Positions 7,320-14,839 of a stretch of DNA of 14,839 nucleotides are shown one piece after another. This stretch comes from Pseudonocardia sp. (GTDB lineage: Bacteria > Actinomycetota > Actinomycetes > Mycobacteriales > Pseudonocardiaceae). Where the stretch lies: the NCBI GenBank assembly GCA_030453005.1, contig JAKDLE010000012.1, positions 1 through 14,839 on the forward strand, read 5' to 3'. The notes beneath the pieces were generated by a model that had not been told where the DNA came from, made no database searches, and saw only the letters and a program-made list of their open reading frames with translations. Each line of letters starts with the position of its first letter. The stretch's first letter is position 1. The translations under genes and the position numbers were made by a program.

Positions 7320-8477
7320 TCAGATCGCCTGCGCCCCGCCCCGTTCCAGTTCGCGGGCCAGGACGTCGGAGAACGTGAAGGTGCCGGTCGGCTGGTCGTT
7401 CTGGCCCAGCAGATACAGGCGTTTGACGCCGACGAGGATGCCCTCGGCCACGACGTCGCGGAACTCGGGTGACAACAGCATGCGTCGGTCGCCCATGTTG
7501 GTGAGATACCCGATCTCGATGCGGACCGCGGGCATCCGGGTCAGCCGCAGCAGCTCCCACGTGCGGGCCTGCGACCAGCAGTCGAGCATCGCGGTGCGGG
7601 TGAGCAGCTCGCGCTGGATGAGCCCGGCGAGCGCCTCGCCGACGGTGGAGGTGGCGCCGGAGCCGTTGCCGAAGTGGAACGTGGCGAGACCCTGGGCGTG
7701 CATGCTGCGGCCGGCGTCGGTGTGCAGGGACAACACGAGGTCCGCACCGGCGTTGTTGGCGAACTCGGCCCGCTCGGCTTCGGCGGGGCAGGTGTCCTCG
7801 CGTCGGGAGAGCATCGCCTCCATGCCGGTGGCCGTCATCCGGCCCACCAGCCGACGGCCGAGGTCCCACATCAGGGCGGCCTCGGTGACGTCGCCGGACG
7901 CGACGCCGCGGTCCATTCCGCCGTGTCCGGGGTCGACGACGATGCGCTTGCCGCGCATCCGGGGCCCGGCCTCGCGCAGCAGCTCCTGCTCACGCAGCAG
8001 ATGCGGGCGGCCACCGGTGACCTTGCGGCCGAGCTGCTTGAGCGAGCGCAACGTGGCCGGGCCGCACAGCCCGTCGGGGACGAGGCCGTACTCCCGCTGG
8101 AACGCACGCAGGGCGGCCTCGGTGCGTTCGTCGAACACCCCGCCCGGGCGGCCCGGGTCGAACCCGAGTTCGAGCAGGCGTTCCTGCAGCATCGTGACGT
8201 CGTCGCCGGTCATCGGCGCGGAGATCATGAGCGCCAGCATGCGGTCACCGAGCGTGAAGCTCGCCTCGTGCATGGCCCGGTAGGTGGCGGCGCCGACGAT
8301 ACCGTCCGTGATCAGGCCACGGCGTTGCTGGAACGCGCGGACGGCCTGCTCGACCCCCGCGTCGAAGTGGTCCTCGACCACGTTCGGATGCGGTGCGGGC
8401 AGCAGACCGAACCGCCGCAACGTCGTGCGGACCTCGCCCACGGCGCGACCGCTGTCCCCTCGGCGCAGCAGCTGCAT
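7320..8477 (-). CDS. cwlM: CwlM-type N-acetylmuramoyl-L-alanine amidase / MurA regulator
   Basis: A 385-residue protein with two peptidoglycan-binding domains (about 5-70 and 85-147) and an Amidase_3 domain (178-355). The zinc ligands expected for an active amidase are all present: H185 in VVDPGHGG, E199 in VTEAAL, H252 in LVLSLHTDAG, plus catalytic E321 in RIEIGYLTN. M. tuberculosis CwlM has lost several of these and works as a cytoplasmic activator of MurA after phosphorylation by PknB. The C-terminal segment containing that phosphosite, PTGTFTF (363-369, T364), is conserved here. No signal peptide is seen, fitting a cytoplasmic protein. The start is ATG 8477 behind GAGGAG; a longer frame to 8618 runs across the terminator and is rejected. 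It follows the trxBA terminator, so it needs its own promoter, which I could not identify. Confidence 0.93.
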   Translation of the reverse strand: MQLLRRGDSGRAVGEVRTTLRRFGLLPAPHPNVVEDHFDAGVEQAVRAFQQRRGLITDGIVGAATYRAMHEASFTLGDRMLALMISAPMTGDDVTMLQERLLELGFDPGRPGGVFDERTEAALRAFQREYGLVPDGLCGPATLRSLKQLGRKVTGGRPHLLREQELLREAGPRMRGKRIVVDPGHGGMDRGVASGDVTEAALMWDLGRRLVGRMTATGMEAMLSRREDTCPAEAERAEFANNAGADLVLSLHTDAGRSMHAQGLATFHFGNGSGATSTVGEALAGLIQRELLTRTAMLDCWSQARTWELLRLTRMPAVRIEIGYLTNMGDRRMLLSPEFRDVVAEGILVGVKRLYLLGQNDQPTGTFTFSDVLARELERGGAQAI

Positions 8478-8596
8478 GCACTCCTCGCTCGATGTCGGCG
8501 GCACCACCCACGCGGGCGGATGGGAGCCCATTGTGCCCTGCCGACCCCCGACGGGGGGACAGCGGCCCGTAGCCCGGCGTGTCCGGGTCGTGATAA

Positions 8597-8633
8597 ACGG
8601 GTGCCCCGCTCGGTTCACGAGCGGGGCACCCGT
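8597..8633 (-). terminator. Rho-independent terminator of trxBA
   Basis: A perfect 16-bp stem (8597-8612 with 8618-8633) and a 5-base loop. On the - strand it is followed by TTTATCA, a short T stretch, and it starts 14 bases after the trxA stop. The symmetry could also stop transcripts from the other side. Confidence 0.9.
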
Positions 8634-8646
8634 CGGTGTCTGCGGA

Positions 8647-8976
8647 TCAGGCCAGGTAGTCGGCCAGGTCCGAGAGCAGCGCGGCCTTCGGCTTGGCGCC
8701 GACGATCTGCTTCACGGGCTTGCCGTCCTGGAACACGATCATCGTGGGGATCGACATGACCTGGAAGTTGCGGGCGGTCTCGGGGTTGGCGTCGATGTCG
8801 AGCTTCGCGACGGTGAGCTTCTCGGCGTTCTCGCCCGCGATCTCGTCGAGTACGGGGGCGACCATCTTGCACGGACCGCACCAGCTGGCCCAGAAGTCGA
8901 CCACGACGGTCTTGCTGCTCTTCAGGACGTCGGCATCGAAGGTGGCGTCGGTGACGTCGACGGTGTTGTTGCCCAT
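8647..8976 (-). CDS. trxA: Thioredoxin
   Basis: A 109-residue thioredoxin, the normal size. The redox-active WCGPC is at 32-36 after VVVDFWAS, and the cis-proline loop SIPTMIVF is at about 76-83. It reduces disulfides of cytoplasmic proteins and is itself reduced by the thioredoxin reductase encoded just upstream (35 bases between). GGAG 6 bases before ATG 8976 supports this start; an ATG four codons earlier has no ribosome site. It corresponds in position to trxC (Rv3914) of M. tuberculosis. Transcription probably begins at the SigR-type promoter before trxB and ends at the hairpin just after this gene. Confidence 0.96.
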   Translation of the reverse strand: MGNNTVDVTDATFDADVLKSSKTVVVDFWASWCGPCKMVAPVLDEIAGENAEKLTVAKLDIDANPETARNFQVMSIPTMIVFQDGKPVKQIVGAKPKAALLSDLADYLA

Positions 8977-9011
8977 GTCGTGCTCCATTTCGTCGTGTGG
9001 GGGGTCGATGG

Positions 9012-10010
9012 TCAGCCGGTGACGGCGGCGACCTGTTCGGACGCGTGGCCGTAGCCGCCGCCCGCCATCTCGGTGGTGACGGCGCCCTCGGCGAGCCAGC
9101 GCTCGGCGTCGATCGCCGCGGAGCATCCCGAACCGGCCGCCGTGACGGCCTGCCGGTACGTGTGGTCGACGAGGTCGCCGCAGGCGAAGACGCCCGGGAT
9201 CTCGGTGTAGGTGCTGGGCGAGGCGACCGAGACGTAGCCGGCGTCGTCGAGGGCCAGCTGACCCTGCACGAGCTCGCTGCGGGGGTCGTGCCCGATCGCC
9301 ACGAACATGGCGGCCGCGTCGAGGGTGCGCTCCTCGCCGGTGACGGTGTCGCGCAGCGACAGCCCGGAGACGCTTCCCTCGCCGAGTACGCCGATGACCT
9401 CGGCGTTGAGCGCCCACCGCATCTTCGGGTCGTTCTGCGCCCGTTCGAGCATGATGCGCGAGGCGCGGAACTCCTCGCGGCGGTGCACGATCGTGACCGA
9501 CTTCGCGAAGCGGGTGAGGAACGTGGCCTCCTCCATCGCGGAGTCGCCGCCGCCGACGACGGTGATGTCGTGGTCGCGGAAGAAGAACCCGTCGCAGGTG
9601 GCGCACGAACTCACGCCGCGGCCCAGCAGCTCCTGCTCGCCGGGGATGCCCAGGTAGCGCGCCGCCGCTCCCATCGCGAGGATGACGGCGCGGGCGGAGT
9701 AGGTGACGCCGTTGGCCACGACGGTCTTGACCGGACCCGCCAGCGAGACCTGCTCGACGTCCTCGGACCGCAGCTCGGCGCCGAAGCGGGTGGCCTGGCC
9801 GCGCATCTGCTCCATGAGCTCGGGGCCCATGATCCCGTCGGTGAAGCCGGGGTAGTTCTCCACCTCGGTGGTGGTCATCAGGGCGCCGCCGAACTGGCTG
9901 CCCTCGAAGACCAGCGGGGCGAGCTGGGCCCGGGCGGCGTAGACCGCGGCGGTGTAGCCCGCGGGCCCGGAACCGATGATGATCAGCTCGTGCACCTTGT
10001 CGGTGGCCAC
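9012..10010 (-). CDS. trxB: Thioredoxin reductase (NADPH, FAD)
   Basis: A 332-residue low-molecular-weight thioredoxin reductase. The FAD loop GSGPAG is at 13-18, the redox-active CATCD at 136-140 and the NADPH loop GGGDSAME at 153-160. The C-terminal FAD segment is [10 protein letters not shown]. It moves electrons from NADPH to the thioredoxin encoded next in the operon. GTG 10010 is chosen because it gives the usual family N-terminus ([14 protein letters not shown]). The next in-frame start, at 10070, lies inside the -35 element of the promoter. A perfect SigR/SigH-type promoter lies upstream, so thiol-oxidative induction is expected. Confidence 0.96.
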   Translation of the reverse strand: MATDKVHELIIIGSGPAGYTAAVYAARAQLAPLVFEGSQFGGALMTTTEVENYPGFTDGIMGPELMEQMRGQATRFGAELRSEDVEQVSLAGPVKTVVANGVTYSARAVILAMGAAARYLGIPGEQELLGRGVSSCATCDGFFFRDHDITVVGGGDSAMEEATFLTRFAKSVTIVHRREEFRASRIMLERAQNDPKMRWALNAEVIGVLGEGSVSGLSLRDTVTGEERTLDAAAMFVAIGHDPRSELVQGQLALDDAGYVSVASPSTYTEIPGVFACGDLVDHTYRQAVTAAGSGCSAAIDAERWLAEGAVTTEMAGGGYGHASEQVAAVTG

Positions 10011-10047
10011 GTCAACCCCGTCCTCTCGAATTCGGTACGTCGGATAC

Positions 10048-10073
10048 AACCCGGCCCCAGGATCACGCATTCC
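10048..10073 (-). promoter_or_regulatory. SigR/SigH-type promoter of trxBA
   Basis: On the - strand GGAAT (10069-10073), an 18-base spacer and GTT (10048-10050) match exactly the GGAAT-N18-GTT consensus known for Streptomyces SigR and close to that of mycobacterial SigH. A start site about 7 bases on would leave a leader of roughly 30 bases before GTG 10010. Confidence 0.85.
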
Positions 10074-10097
10074 GGCACCCGGCGCACACCGGGTGCC
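10074..10097 (-). terminator. Hairpin between the anti-sigma gene and trxB
   Basis: A 9-bp perfect stem, GGCACCCGG (10074-10082) with CCGGGTGCC (10089-10097), and a 6-base loop. It sits 15 bases after the anti-sigma stop and directly against the trxBA -35 box. It has no T run, so its termination strength is uncertain. Confidence 0.6.
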
Positions 10098-10112
10098 ACC
10101 GCTCGGGATCCG

Positions 10113-10796
10113 TCACCGACCTGCGCCGATCACCTGCTCGGCGAGGACCGTGCCGCCGTCCGCGCCGCAGGCCGGGTCCACGACCAGCACCCGGAACCGC
10201 CCCAGCGTCCCGGTGCTCAGTACGAGCAGCAGCGCCTGCTCACCGTCCAGGCGTACCCGGCGCCCACCGAGCACCTCGTCGTCCACCCGCCCGACCGCGG
10301 TGAGGCACCCGGCGCGGGTGGCCGGGTCGGCGAGCCCGCCCAGGTCGTCGACGCCGATCGTGGAGCGGGCGACGGCCGCCAGCTCGACCCGGCTGATGAC
10401 TAGCCGGTCGTCGGGACGGGCGAGGAGCACACCCGCGACCACCGCGGCGACCGCCAGGACCGCCCCGGCCACCCGACGACGTGGGCGGGACCCGAGCACC
10501 CGCGGACGCGCCCGAGCGGGCTCCGGGCAGGCCGTCTCCCGGCGGGGGGCCGCGTCGAGTGCCGCGGCCCAGCGCGCGGCGACGTCGGGGGGCACCGGCG
10601 GGGCGGGCAGACCGGCGAGCTCGGCGCGAGTGGCGGTGAGTGCGGCGAGCGCCGCCGCGGCCTGCGGGTCCGCGAGCGCGGCGGCGCGCACCCGCTCGGC
10701 CCGCTCTGGCTCCAGCAGACCCGCGTCGAGGTCGGCGAGCAGCTCGAGATCGGGACGGCCGTCTGCGCCCGACGGCGGCCCCGCAGGCACGGTCAC
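10113..10796 (-). CDS. rsmA: Anti-sigma factor of SigM (RsmA-like, single-pass membrane protein)
   Basis: A 227-residue protein with an acidic N-terminal region (DLELLADLDAGLLEPERAER, 16-35) and a linker rich in Ala and Pro. One membrane segment follows at about 109-126 after a basic stop (RPRRR), and then an outer domain of about 100 residues. The start GTG 10796 overlaps the sigM stop in GTGA, so translation is coupled. The position matches Rv3912, the SigM anti-sigma factor of M. tuberculosis. The HxxxCxxC zinc motif of many anti-sigma factors is absent. The symbol is the anti-sigma RsmA, not the rRNA methyltransferase of that name. A much longer open frame runs upstream through sigM and the pseudokinase, but it is an antiframe shadow. 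The role rests mainly on gene order and topology. Confidence 0.8.
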   Translation of the reverse strand: MTVPAGPPSGADGRPDLELLADLDAGLLEPERAERVRAAALADPQAAAALAALTATRAELAGLPAPPVPPDVAARWAAALDAAPRRETACPEPARARPRVLGSRPRRRVAGAVLAVAAVVAGVLLARPDDRLVISRVELAAVARSTIGVDDLGGLADPATRAGCLTAVGRVDDEVLGGRRVRLDGEQALLLVLSTGTLGRFRVLVVDPACGADGGTVLAEQVIGAGR

Positions 10797-11362
10797 CACT
10801 GCTCCCCCCGCAGATGTCCGAGCAACACGGCGAGCCGGGTGCGGCCGCGTGCACAGCGACTCTTCACGGTGCCGACCGGCACGTCCAGGATCCGCGCGAC
10901 CTCGGCGACCCCGAACCCCTGTACGTCGACGAGCACGATCGCGACGCGCTGGAAGTCGGGCAGGGTGGCGAGGGCGTCGGACACGGCCATCCGGGTGGCC
11001 AGCTCGGCGACCGCGTCGGGCCGAACGGCCGGCATCTCGTGGTCCGGCCACGGCACCGTCGGCCGTCGGCGCGCGTCGCGCAGACGGTCCATGCAGGTGT
11101 TGACGAGGATGCGGTGCAGCCAGGTGCGCACCGAGGCGTCGCCGCGGAAGCGGTCGGCGGCCCGGTGCGCGGCGAGCAGCGTCTCCTGCACGGCGTCGGC
11201 CGCCTCGTCCTGGTCGTGCAGCGTCCGCACGGCGACGCCCCACATCCGGTCGGCGTGCCTGCCCGCGAGTTCGGCGAAGGCACCGTCGTCTCCCGCCCGG
11301 TGGGCCGCGAGCAGCTCCTCGTCGGTCCGGGTGGGGATCACGGCCGGAGCGTAGGTCGGCAC
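10793..11362 (-). CDS. sigM: ECF RNA polymerase sigma factor SigM
   Basis: A 189-residue ECF sigma factor. Region 2 spans about 15-98, with the -10-binding helix DEAADAVQETLLAAH (52-66) and FRGDASVRTWLHRILVN (72-88). Region 4 spans about 126-182, with LPDFQRVAIVLVDVQGF (134-150) and the helix-turn-helix VAEVARILDVPVGTVKSR (152-169). It lies just upstream of its anti-sigma gene, as Rv3911-Rv3912 do. The start GTG 11362 has no well-spaced ribosome site; GTG 11341, seven codons later, is possible. The gap of 42 bases to the pseudokinase gene suggests transcription from that operon. I did not find a clear ECF promoter in that gap. Confidence 0.92.
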   Translation of the reverse strand: MPTYAPAVIPTRTDEELLAAHRAGDDGAFAELAGRHADRMWGVAVRTLHDQDEAADAVQETLLAAHRAADRFRGDASVRTWLHRILVNTCMDRLRDARRRPTVPWPDHEMPAVRPDAVAELATRMAVSDALATLPDFQRVAIVLVDVQGFGVAEVARILDVPVGTVKSRCARGRTRLAVLLGHLRGEQW

Positions 11363-11404
11363 CCCTGCCGCCCGTGGGCGTTCGGGAGAACCGGTGGTGT
11401 CGGA

Positions 11405-13057
11405 TCAGCCGCCCGCTCGGCTGAACTCGATCTCGCCGATCTCCGACGAGTACGCGCCGTCGCCGCCGCCGAGCTCGGTGACCCAGAGCAGGACGTGCTG
11501 GACCGGCTGGCTGCCGTCGAGCTCGATCGCCGTCTCGCCGACGTCGAGCACGGCCGCGGTGATCAGTTGGGTCTGGTCGACGCCGGAGCCCGCCGTCGGC
11601 GCCGCCCGCACCTGGACACGGGTGCCGGGACTCGGTGAGGTGATGGTGATCTCGGAGAGCTGCACCGCCGAGGCGAACGAGGCCATGATCCCGACGCCGG
11701 GCTTGAGCGCGGGGAACTGCTGCTCGTAGGTGAACGTGCCCCAGGCGGTGGCCGGGTCGCCGTCGATGACGCGCGTGACCTGGTCGGCGTTGTCCTGGTC
11801 GCCGACGTCGTCGACCACCTCGACGGAGGCGACCTGGGCCCGCCCGCCCGTCTGCTCGGTCTCGGGAGGGGGAGGCGGAGGTGCGGGTTCGTCGGCGGGC
11901 GGCGCTCCGGCGTCGGTGTTCTCGACGACGATGGTGGGTTCGGCCGGGTTGGACAACAGCGAGGTGAGCTGTACGGCCAGGTAGCCGAGTACCACGAGCA
12001 CGGCCACCGCGAGTGCGGCGAGCCCGATGAGCAGTTTGCGCCTGCGGGTCGGATCGGGTGCGGGGGTGTTGCGCCCACGGTCCTGCCACACGTCGCCGGG
12101 CGAGGACGGGACGCCGTCGTGCTCGGGCGGGAACAGGGCGATGCGGTCGTCCTCGGCCACGGCGGTGCCGAGCAGGCGGCCCACCGCCGCGGCGGTGTGG
12201 ATGTGGCCGGGCGCCGTGTCGGGTCCCAGCGTGCCGGTGGCGACGGCGTCGAGCTCCACCGGTACCCCCGGACGCACCGTGGAGGGGGCCTCCAGCGCAC
12301 CGCCTGCGGTGCGGTCGGCCGACGGCAGCCCGGCGCGGGCGGCGTCGGCCCCCGACAGCGGCCAGCGGGAGGTCAGCAGCGTGAACAGCACGGCGCCGAG
12401 GCCGCGCACGTCGTCGGCCGGGCTCAGCTCGGGCCGCGGCAGGGCGAAGCAGAACCGGGCTCGTCCCTCCGGCGTGATGCGGATGCGCTGGGGGTGGTCG
12501 CAGCCGAGGACGAAGCCGTGCCGGTGGGCCGCCTCGGCGGCGGCGGCCAGCGGCACGACCGCGCGCGCGGCGGCGAGCGGCTTGAGTAGACCCTCGGCGA
12601 CGACCTCGGCGAGACTGCGCCCGCTGACCCACTCGGTGACGGCCGCGCCGAGCACGTCGTCGGGCAACCCGGACGCGCCGGGCGAGAGGACGTCGAGCAG
12701 CCGGGCACACCCCGGATGCTCGAACGACCCGGACCGCAGCGCGCGCACGATCATCTCGCTCGCGCGGGATGCGCCGGTGGGGTCGGCGTCACCGCCGACG
12801 GCGCCCCGCTCGGGGGCGAGCATGCGCAGCAGGGTGATCGCGACGTCCCGACGCAGCACGGTGTCCTCGGCGCGCCAGAACTCCGCGCCTACGGCGAGGT
12901 CGGCGCCGACCCGGGCACGGAGCCGGTACCGGCCGGTGAGCACGAGACCGGGACCGACCCGGGGCGAGGTGTCTCGCTCAGTGGCTCTGGCCTGCTCGGG
13001 GACCAGGGCGGGAACGTCGGACACGGGCGCCGGCGGGCGGCTCGCAAGCTCGCTCAA
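11405..13057 (-). CDS. MurJ-linked membrane pseudokinase with outer discoidin-like domain
   Basis: A 550-residue protein. Residues 35-265 follow the serine/threonine kinase fold but lack catalysis: the VAIK lysine is T75 in VAIT, no HRD loop exists (LGCDHPQRIRI instead) and no DFG is present. DDVRGLGAVLFTLLTSRWPL keeps the later structural helix. A membrane segment lies at about 342-366 after RRRK, followed by a Pro-rich linker and a domain at 405-547 with IDGDPATAWGT, like discoidin (F5/8 C) sugar-binding domains. In M. tuberculosis a similar pseudokinase is fused to MurJ (MviN, Rv3910), where PknB phosphorylation recruits FhaA. Here it is a separate gene 51 bases after murJ. TTG 13057 is chosen as start; GTG 13066 would overlap the ribosome site. 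Confidence 0.85.
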   Translation of the reverse strand: MSELASRPPAPVSDVPALVPEQARATERDTSPRVGPGLVLTGRYRLRARVGADLAVGAEFWRAEDTVLRRDVAITLLRMLAPERGAVGGDADPTGASRASEMIVRALRSGSFEHPGCARLLDVLSPGASGLPDDVLGAAVTEWVSGRSLAEVVAEGLLKPLAAARAVVPLAAAAEAAHRHGFVLGCDHPQRIRITPEGRARFCFALPRPELSPADDVRGLGAVLFTLLTSRWPLSGADAARAGLPSADRTAGGALEAPSTVRPGVPVELDAVATGTLGPDTAPGHIHTAAAVGRLLGTAVAEDDRIALFPPEHDGVPSSPGDVWQDRGRNTPAPDPTRRRKLLIGLAALAVAVLVVLGYLAVQLTSLLSNPAEPTIVVENTDAGAPPADEPAPPPPPPETEQTGGRAQVASVEVVDDVGDQDNADQVTRVIDGDPATAWGTFTYEQQFPALKPGVGIMASFASAVQLSEITITSPSPGTRVQVRAAPTAGSGVDQTQLITAAVLDVGETAIELDGSQPVQHVLLWVTELGGGDGAYSSEIGEIEFSRAGG

Positions 13058-13065
13058 CGCACACA

Positions 13066-13073
13066 CCTCCCCC
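13066..13073 (-). promoter_or_regulatory. Ribosome binding site fixing the pseudokinase start
   Basis: GGGGGAGG on the - strand, 8 bases before TTG 13057. The in-frame GTG 13066-13064 shares a base with this site and so is unlikely to be used. Confidence 0.65.
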
Positions 13074-13108
13074 GGGACGAACCACCGTGACCCCCACAGC
13101 AGCCTACG

Positions 13109-14839
13109 TCAGTGTCCGGCCCCACGCCGGGGTTTGAGCCGTTCGGCGAGCCGGGTGATCCGGTTCACGACGGCGTCCACCTCGCGGACCCGGAGCAGCC
13201 GCATCGCCGCCAGGACCGCCGGTACCGACACGATCATGGCGACGACCAGCGCCACCCACGCGCGTCCCGGCGCGGGCCACGTGTCGGGGATGGGTAGCAG
13301 CGTGACCACGCCGAAGGCCACCAGTGTGCCGAGCAGCGACGCGACCGTCGTCGAGGCCATCGCGGCGAGGACGTCGGAGGTCGGCAGTCGTCCCAGCCGC
13401 CTGCGCAGCACCACCTGTCCGAGCACCGCGGCGAACACGAACGACAGCCCGTTGCCCGCGGCGAGACCGAGCACGACCTGCTCGGGCGGCAGCAGGGCGC
13501 CGCAGAGCAGGAACAGCGGGATCTGGAAGCCGATGGTGGCGGCCTGGAGCACCGTGGGTGTGCGGCTGTCGGCCATCGCGTAGAACACCCGCAGCTGCAG
13601 CATGGTGATGGCGTAGGGCAGGAGTCCGAACGCGGACACGGCCAGTGCCGACCCGATCAGCCGCGCGCCATCGAGGTTCTCGGCCCGCAGGCCGAACAGC
13701 GCCACCGCGATCGGGGTGCCGAACACGGTGATCAGCGCGGAGATGGGAAGCAGGAAGACCGCGGAGAGCCGGGCGCCCAGCGACAGGTCGGAGACGACGT
13801 CGGAGGTGCGGTCCTCCGCCGCGGCGCGGCTCATCCGTGGCATCAGGGCGGTGAGCAGTGATACCCCGAGGATCCCGTAGGGCACCTGGAGCAGCAGCCA
13901 GGCGTTCGAGTACGCGGTCAGGCTACCGCTGGACGCCGACGTCGTCACGCGGGTCATCACGAGGTAGCCGAGCTGCCCGATCAGCACGTAGAGCAGCACC
14001 CAGACGGCGAGCCCGACGGTCTCCTTCAGCCGGGCGTCGAGTCCCCACACGGGGCGGTAGCGGAACCCGAGCCTGCGCAGCGCCGGGATGAGCACGAGCG
14101 CCTGTACGACGATCCCGAACGTGACGCCCAGCCCGAGCACGAGCAGCTTCGGCTCGCCCATCCGCACCGGGTCGACGCTGATCTCGCCCGGCATCAGCGC
14201 GAACACGCCCAGCACCACGAGTACGACCACGTTGTTGAGCACCGGGGCCCACGCGAACGGCCCGAAGATCCCGCGGCTGTTGAGGATCGCCCCGAACAGG
14301 GCGCCGAGGCCGAAGAAGAAGATCTGCGGCAGCAGCAGGTAGAGGAACGCGGTGGTCAGCTCCGTCGTGGCCCCGGGGCCCGCGGAGCCGGTGTAGAGGC
14401 GAGCGAGGAGCGGCGCGGCCAGCACGGCCAGCACCGTGGCCACCAGCAGGATGACGCCGGCGAGGGTGAGCAGGCGTCGGGTGTAGGCGTCGCCGCCGTC
14501 GTCGTCCTCCACCTGCGCGCGTACCAGCACCGGCACCAGCACGCTGCTGAGCACCCCGCCGATGAGCAGTTGGTAGACGATCACCGGCAGGGTGTTGGCG
14601 ACCGTGTAGGAGTCGGTGAGGGCGCCGATGGTCAGGACGGTGAGCAGGGCGACCTGGCGTAGGAAGCCGGTGATGCGGCTGACGAGGCTGGCCAGCGCGA
14701 TCCGGCTGCTGGACCGCCCCAACGACGGCGTCGGCTCGGAGTCGACGACGGGCGCGAAGATCTGGGTGGCCTCGTCCGCCCCGGGCGGGGGGTCGTAACC
14801 GCGGCGCTGCGGCGACGGGTGGTCTCGGGGTCCGGTCGC
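13109..14839 (-). CDS. murJ: Lipid II flippase MurJ/MviN (5' partial)
   Basis: The frame is open from the right edge to the TGA at 13109-13111, giving 576 visible residues with no start needed inside the window. A hydrophilic, Pro-rich N-terminal part of about 45 residues (with DEATQIFAPVVDSEP) precedes the membrane core. The core starts SRIALASLVSRITGFLRQ and continues with DSYTVANTLPVIVYQLLIGG, both MurJ hallmarks, and many hydrophobic segments consistent with about 14 helices. MurJ moves lipid II across the membrane for peptidoglycan synthesis. It ends in RLKPRRGAGH without the pseudokinase fusion of mycobacteria. A TTG at 14722 could be taken as the start, but the frame continues upstream with coding character. 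Confidence 0.94.
   Translation of the reverse strand, partial: ATGPRDHPSPQRRGYDPPPGADEATQIFAPVVDSEPTPSLGRSSSRIALASLVSRITGFLRQVALLTVLTIGALTDSYTVANTLPVIVYQLLIGGVLSSVLVPVLVRAQVEDDDGGDAYTRRLLTLAGVILLVATVLAVLAAPLLARLYTGSAGPGATTELTTAFLYLLLPQIFFFGLGALFGAILNSRGIFGPFAWAPVLNNVVVLVVLGVFALMPGEISVDPVRMGEPKLLVLGLGVTFGIVVQALVLIPALRRLGFRYRPVWGLDARLKETVGLAVWVLLYVLIGQLGYLVMTRVTTSASSGSLTAYSNAWLLLQVPYGILGVSLLTALMPRMSRAAAEDRTSDVVSDLSLGARLSAVFLLPISALITVFGTPIAVALFGLRAENLDGARLIGSALAVSAFGLLPYAITMLQLRVFYAMADSRTPTVLQAATIGFQIPLFLLCGALLPPEQVVLGLAAGNGLSFVFAAVLGQVVLRRRLGRLPTSDVLAAMASTTVASLLGTLVAFGVVTLLPIPDTWPAPGRAWVALVVAMIVSVPAVLAAMRLLRVREVDAVVNRITRLAERLKPRRGAGH

Noticed and set aside
8478..8618. N-terminal extension of CwlM to 8618
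   Set aside because: It would be translated through the trxBA terminator hairpin and is Arg-rich without family similarity; ATG 8477 has a ribosome site.
10113..12710. An 865-codon open frame on the - strand
   Set aside because: Only the last 227 codons (from 10796) are a gene. The rest is an Arg-rich shadow of the sigM and pseudokinase coding regions, which have clear domains in other frames.

Overview
The window is about 70% G+C by eye, uses GTG and TTG starts freely, and keeps the gene order jag-rsmG-parA-parB followed by GNAT, cwlM, trxA, trxB, anti-sigma, sigM, pseudokinase and murJ. That order matches the origin-proximal block of Mycobacterium tuberculosis (Rv3910 to Rv3920c). It points to a high-G+C actinomycete chromosome near oriC, most likely a Pseudonocardia-type member of the Pseudonocardiaceae. 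The genus is inference.

Left part (1-3307, + strand): the 3' end of jag/khpB, rsmG, parA and parB, closed by a perfect 15-bp-stem hairpin. A canonical 16-bp parS site is written into the N-terminal codons of parA (peptide HVSRET). Two more parS sites lie at 3933-3948 and 5011-5026, so this is the core of the chromosome-segregation centromere.

Middle (3308-6563): a decayed stretch holding a fragment of cobD/cbiB (adenosylcobinamide-phosphate synthase). Next, on the - strand, is a D-Ala-D-Ala-ligase-like gene interrupted by one in-frame TAG, sitting between two parS sites. After it comes an intact fold-type I PLP aminotransferase, also on the - strand. A roughly 200 bp divergent promoter region separates this from a + strand GNAT acetyltransferase that starts at TTG behind a GGAGG.

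Right part (7320-14839, all - strand, so the biological order is right to left): murJ (5' end beyond the window), a separate membrane-anchored pseudokinase with an outer discoidin-like domain, sigM and its 4-nt-overlapping anti-sigma gene, trxB-trxA, then cwlM. trxB is preceded by an exact GGAAT-N18-GTT promoter of the SigR/SigH thiol-stress type. A 16-bp-stem terminator with a short T stretch ends trxBA before cwlM. murJ (lipid II flippase), the pseudokinase and cwlM connect this block to control of peptidoglycan synthesis; sigM and trxBA connect it to stress response.

I see no CRISPR array, tRNA, rRNA, transposase or phage gene, and no wholly new system. The most interesting points are the amber-interrupted ligase between parS sites, a CwlM homologue that keeps all its zinc ligands, the cobD relic, the SigR-type trxBA promoter, and the pseudokinase encoded apart from MurJ.
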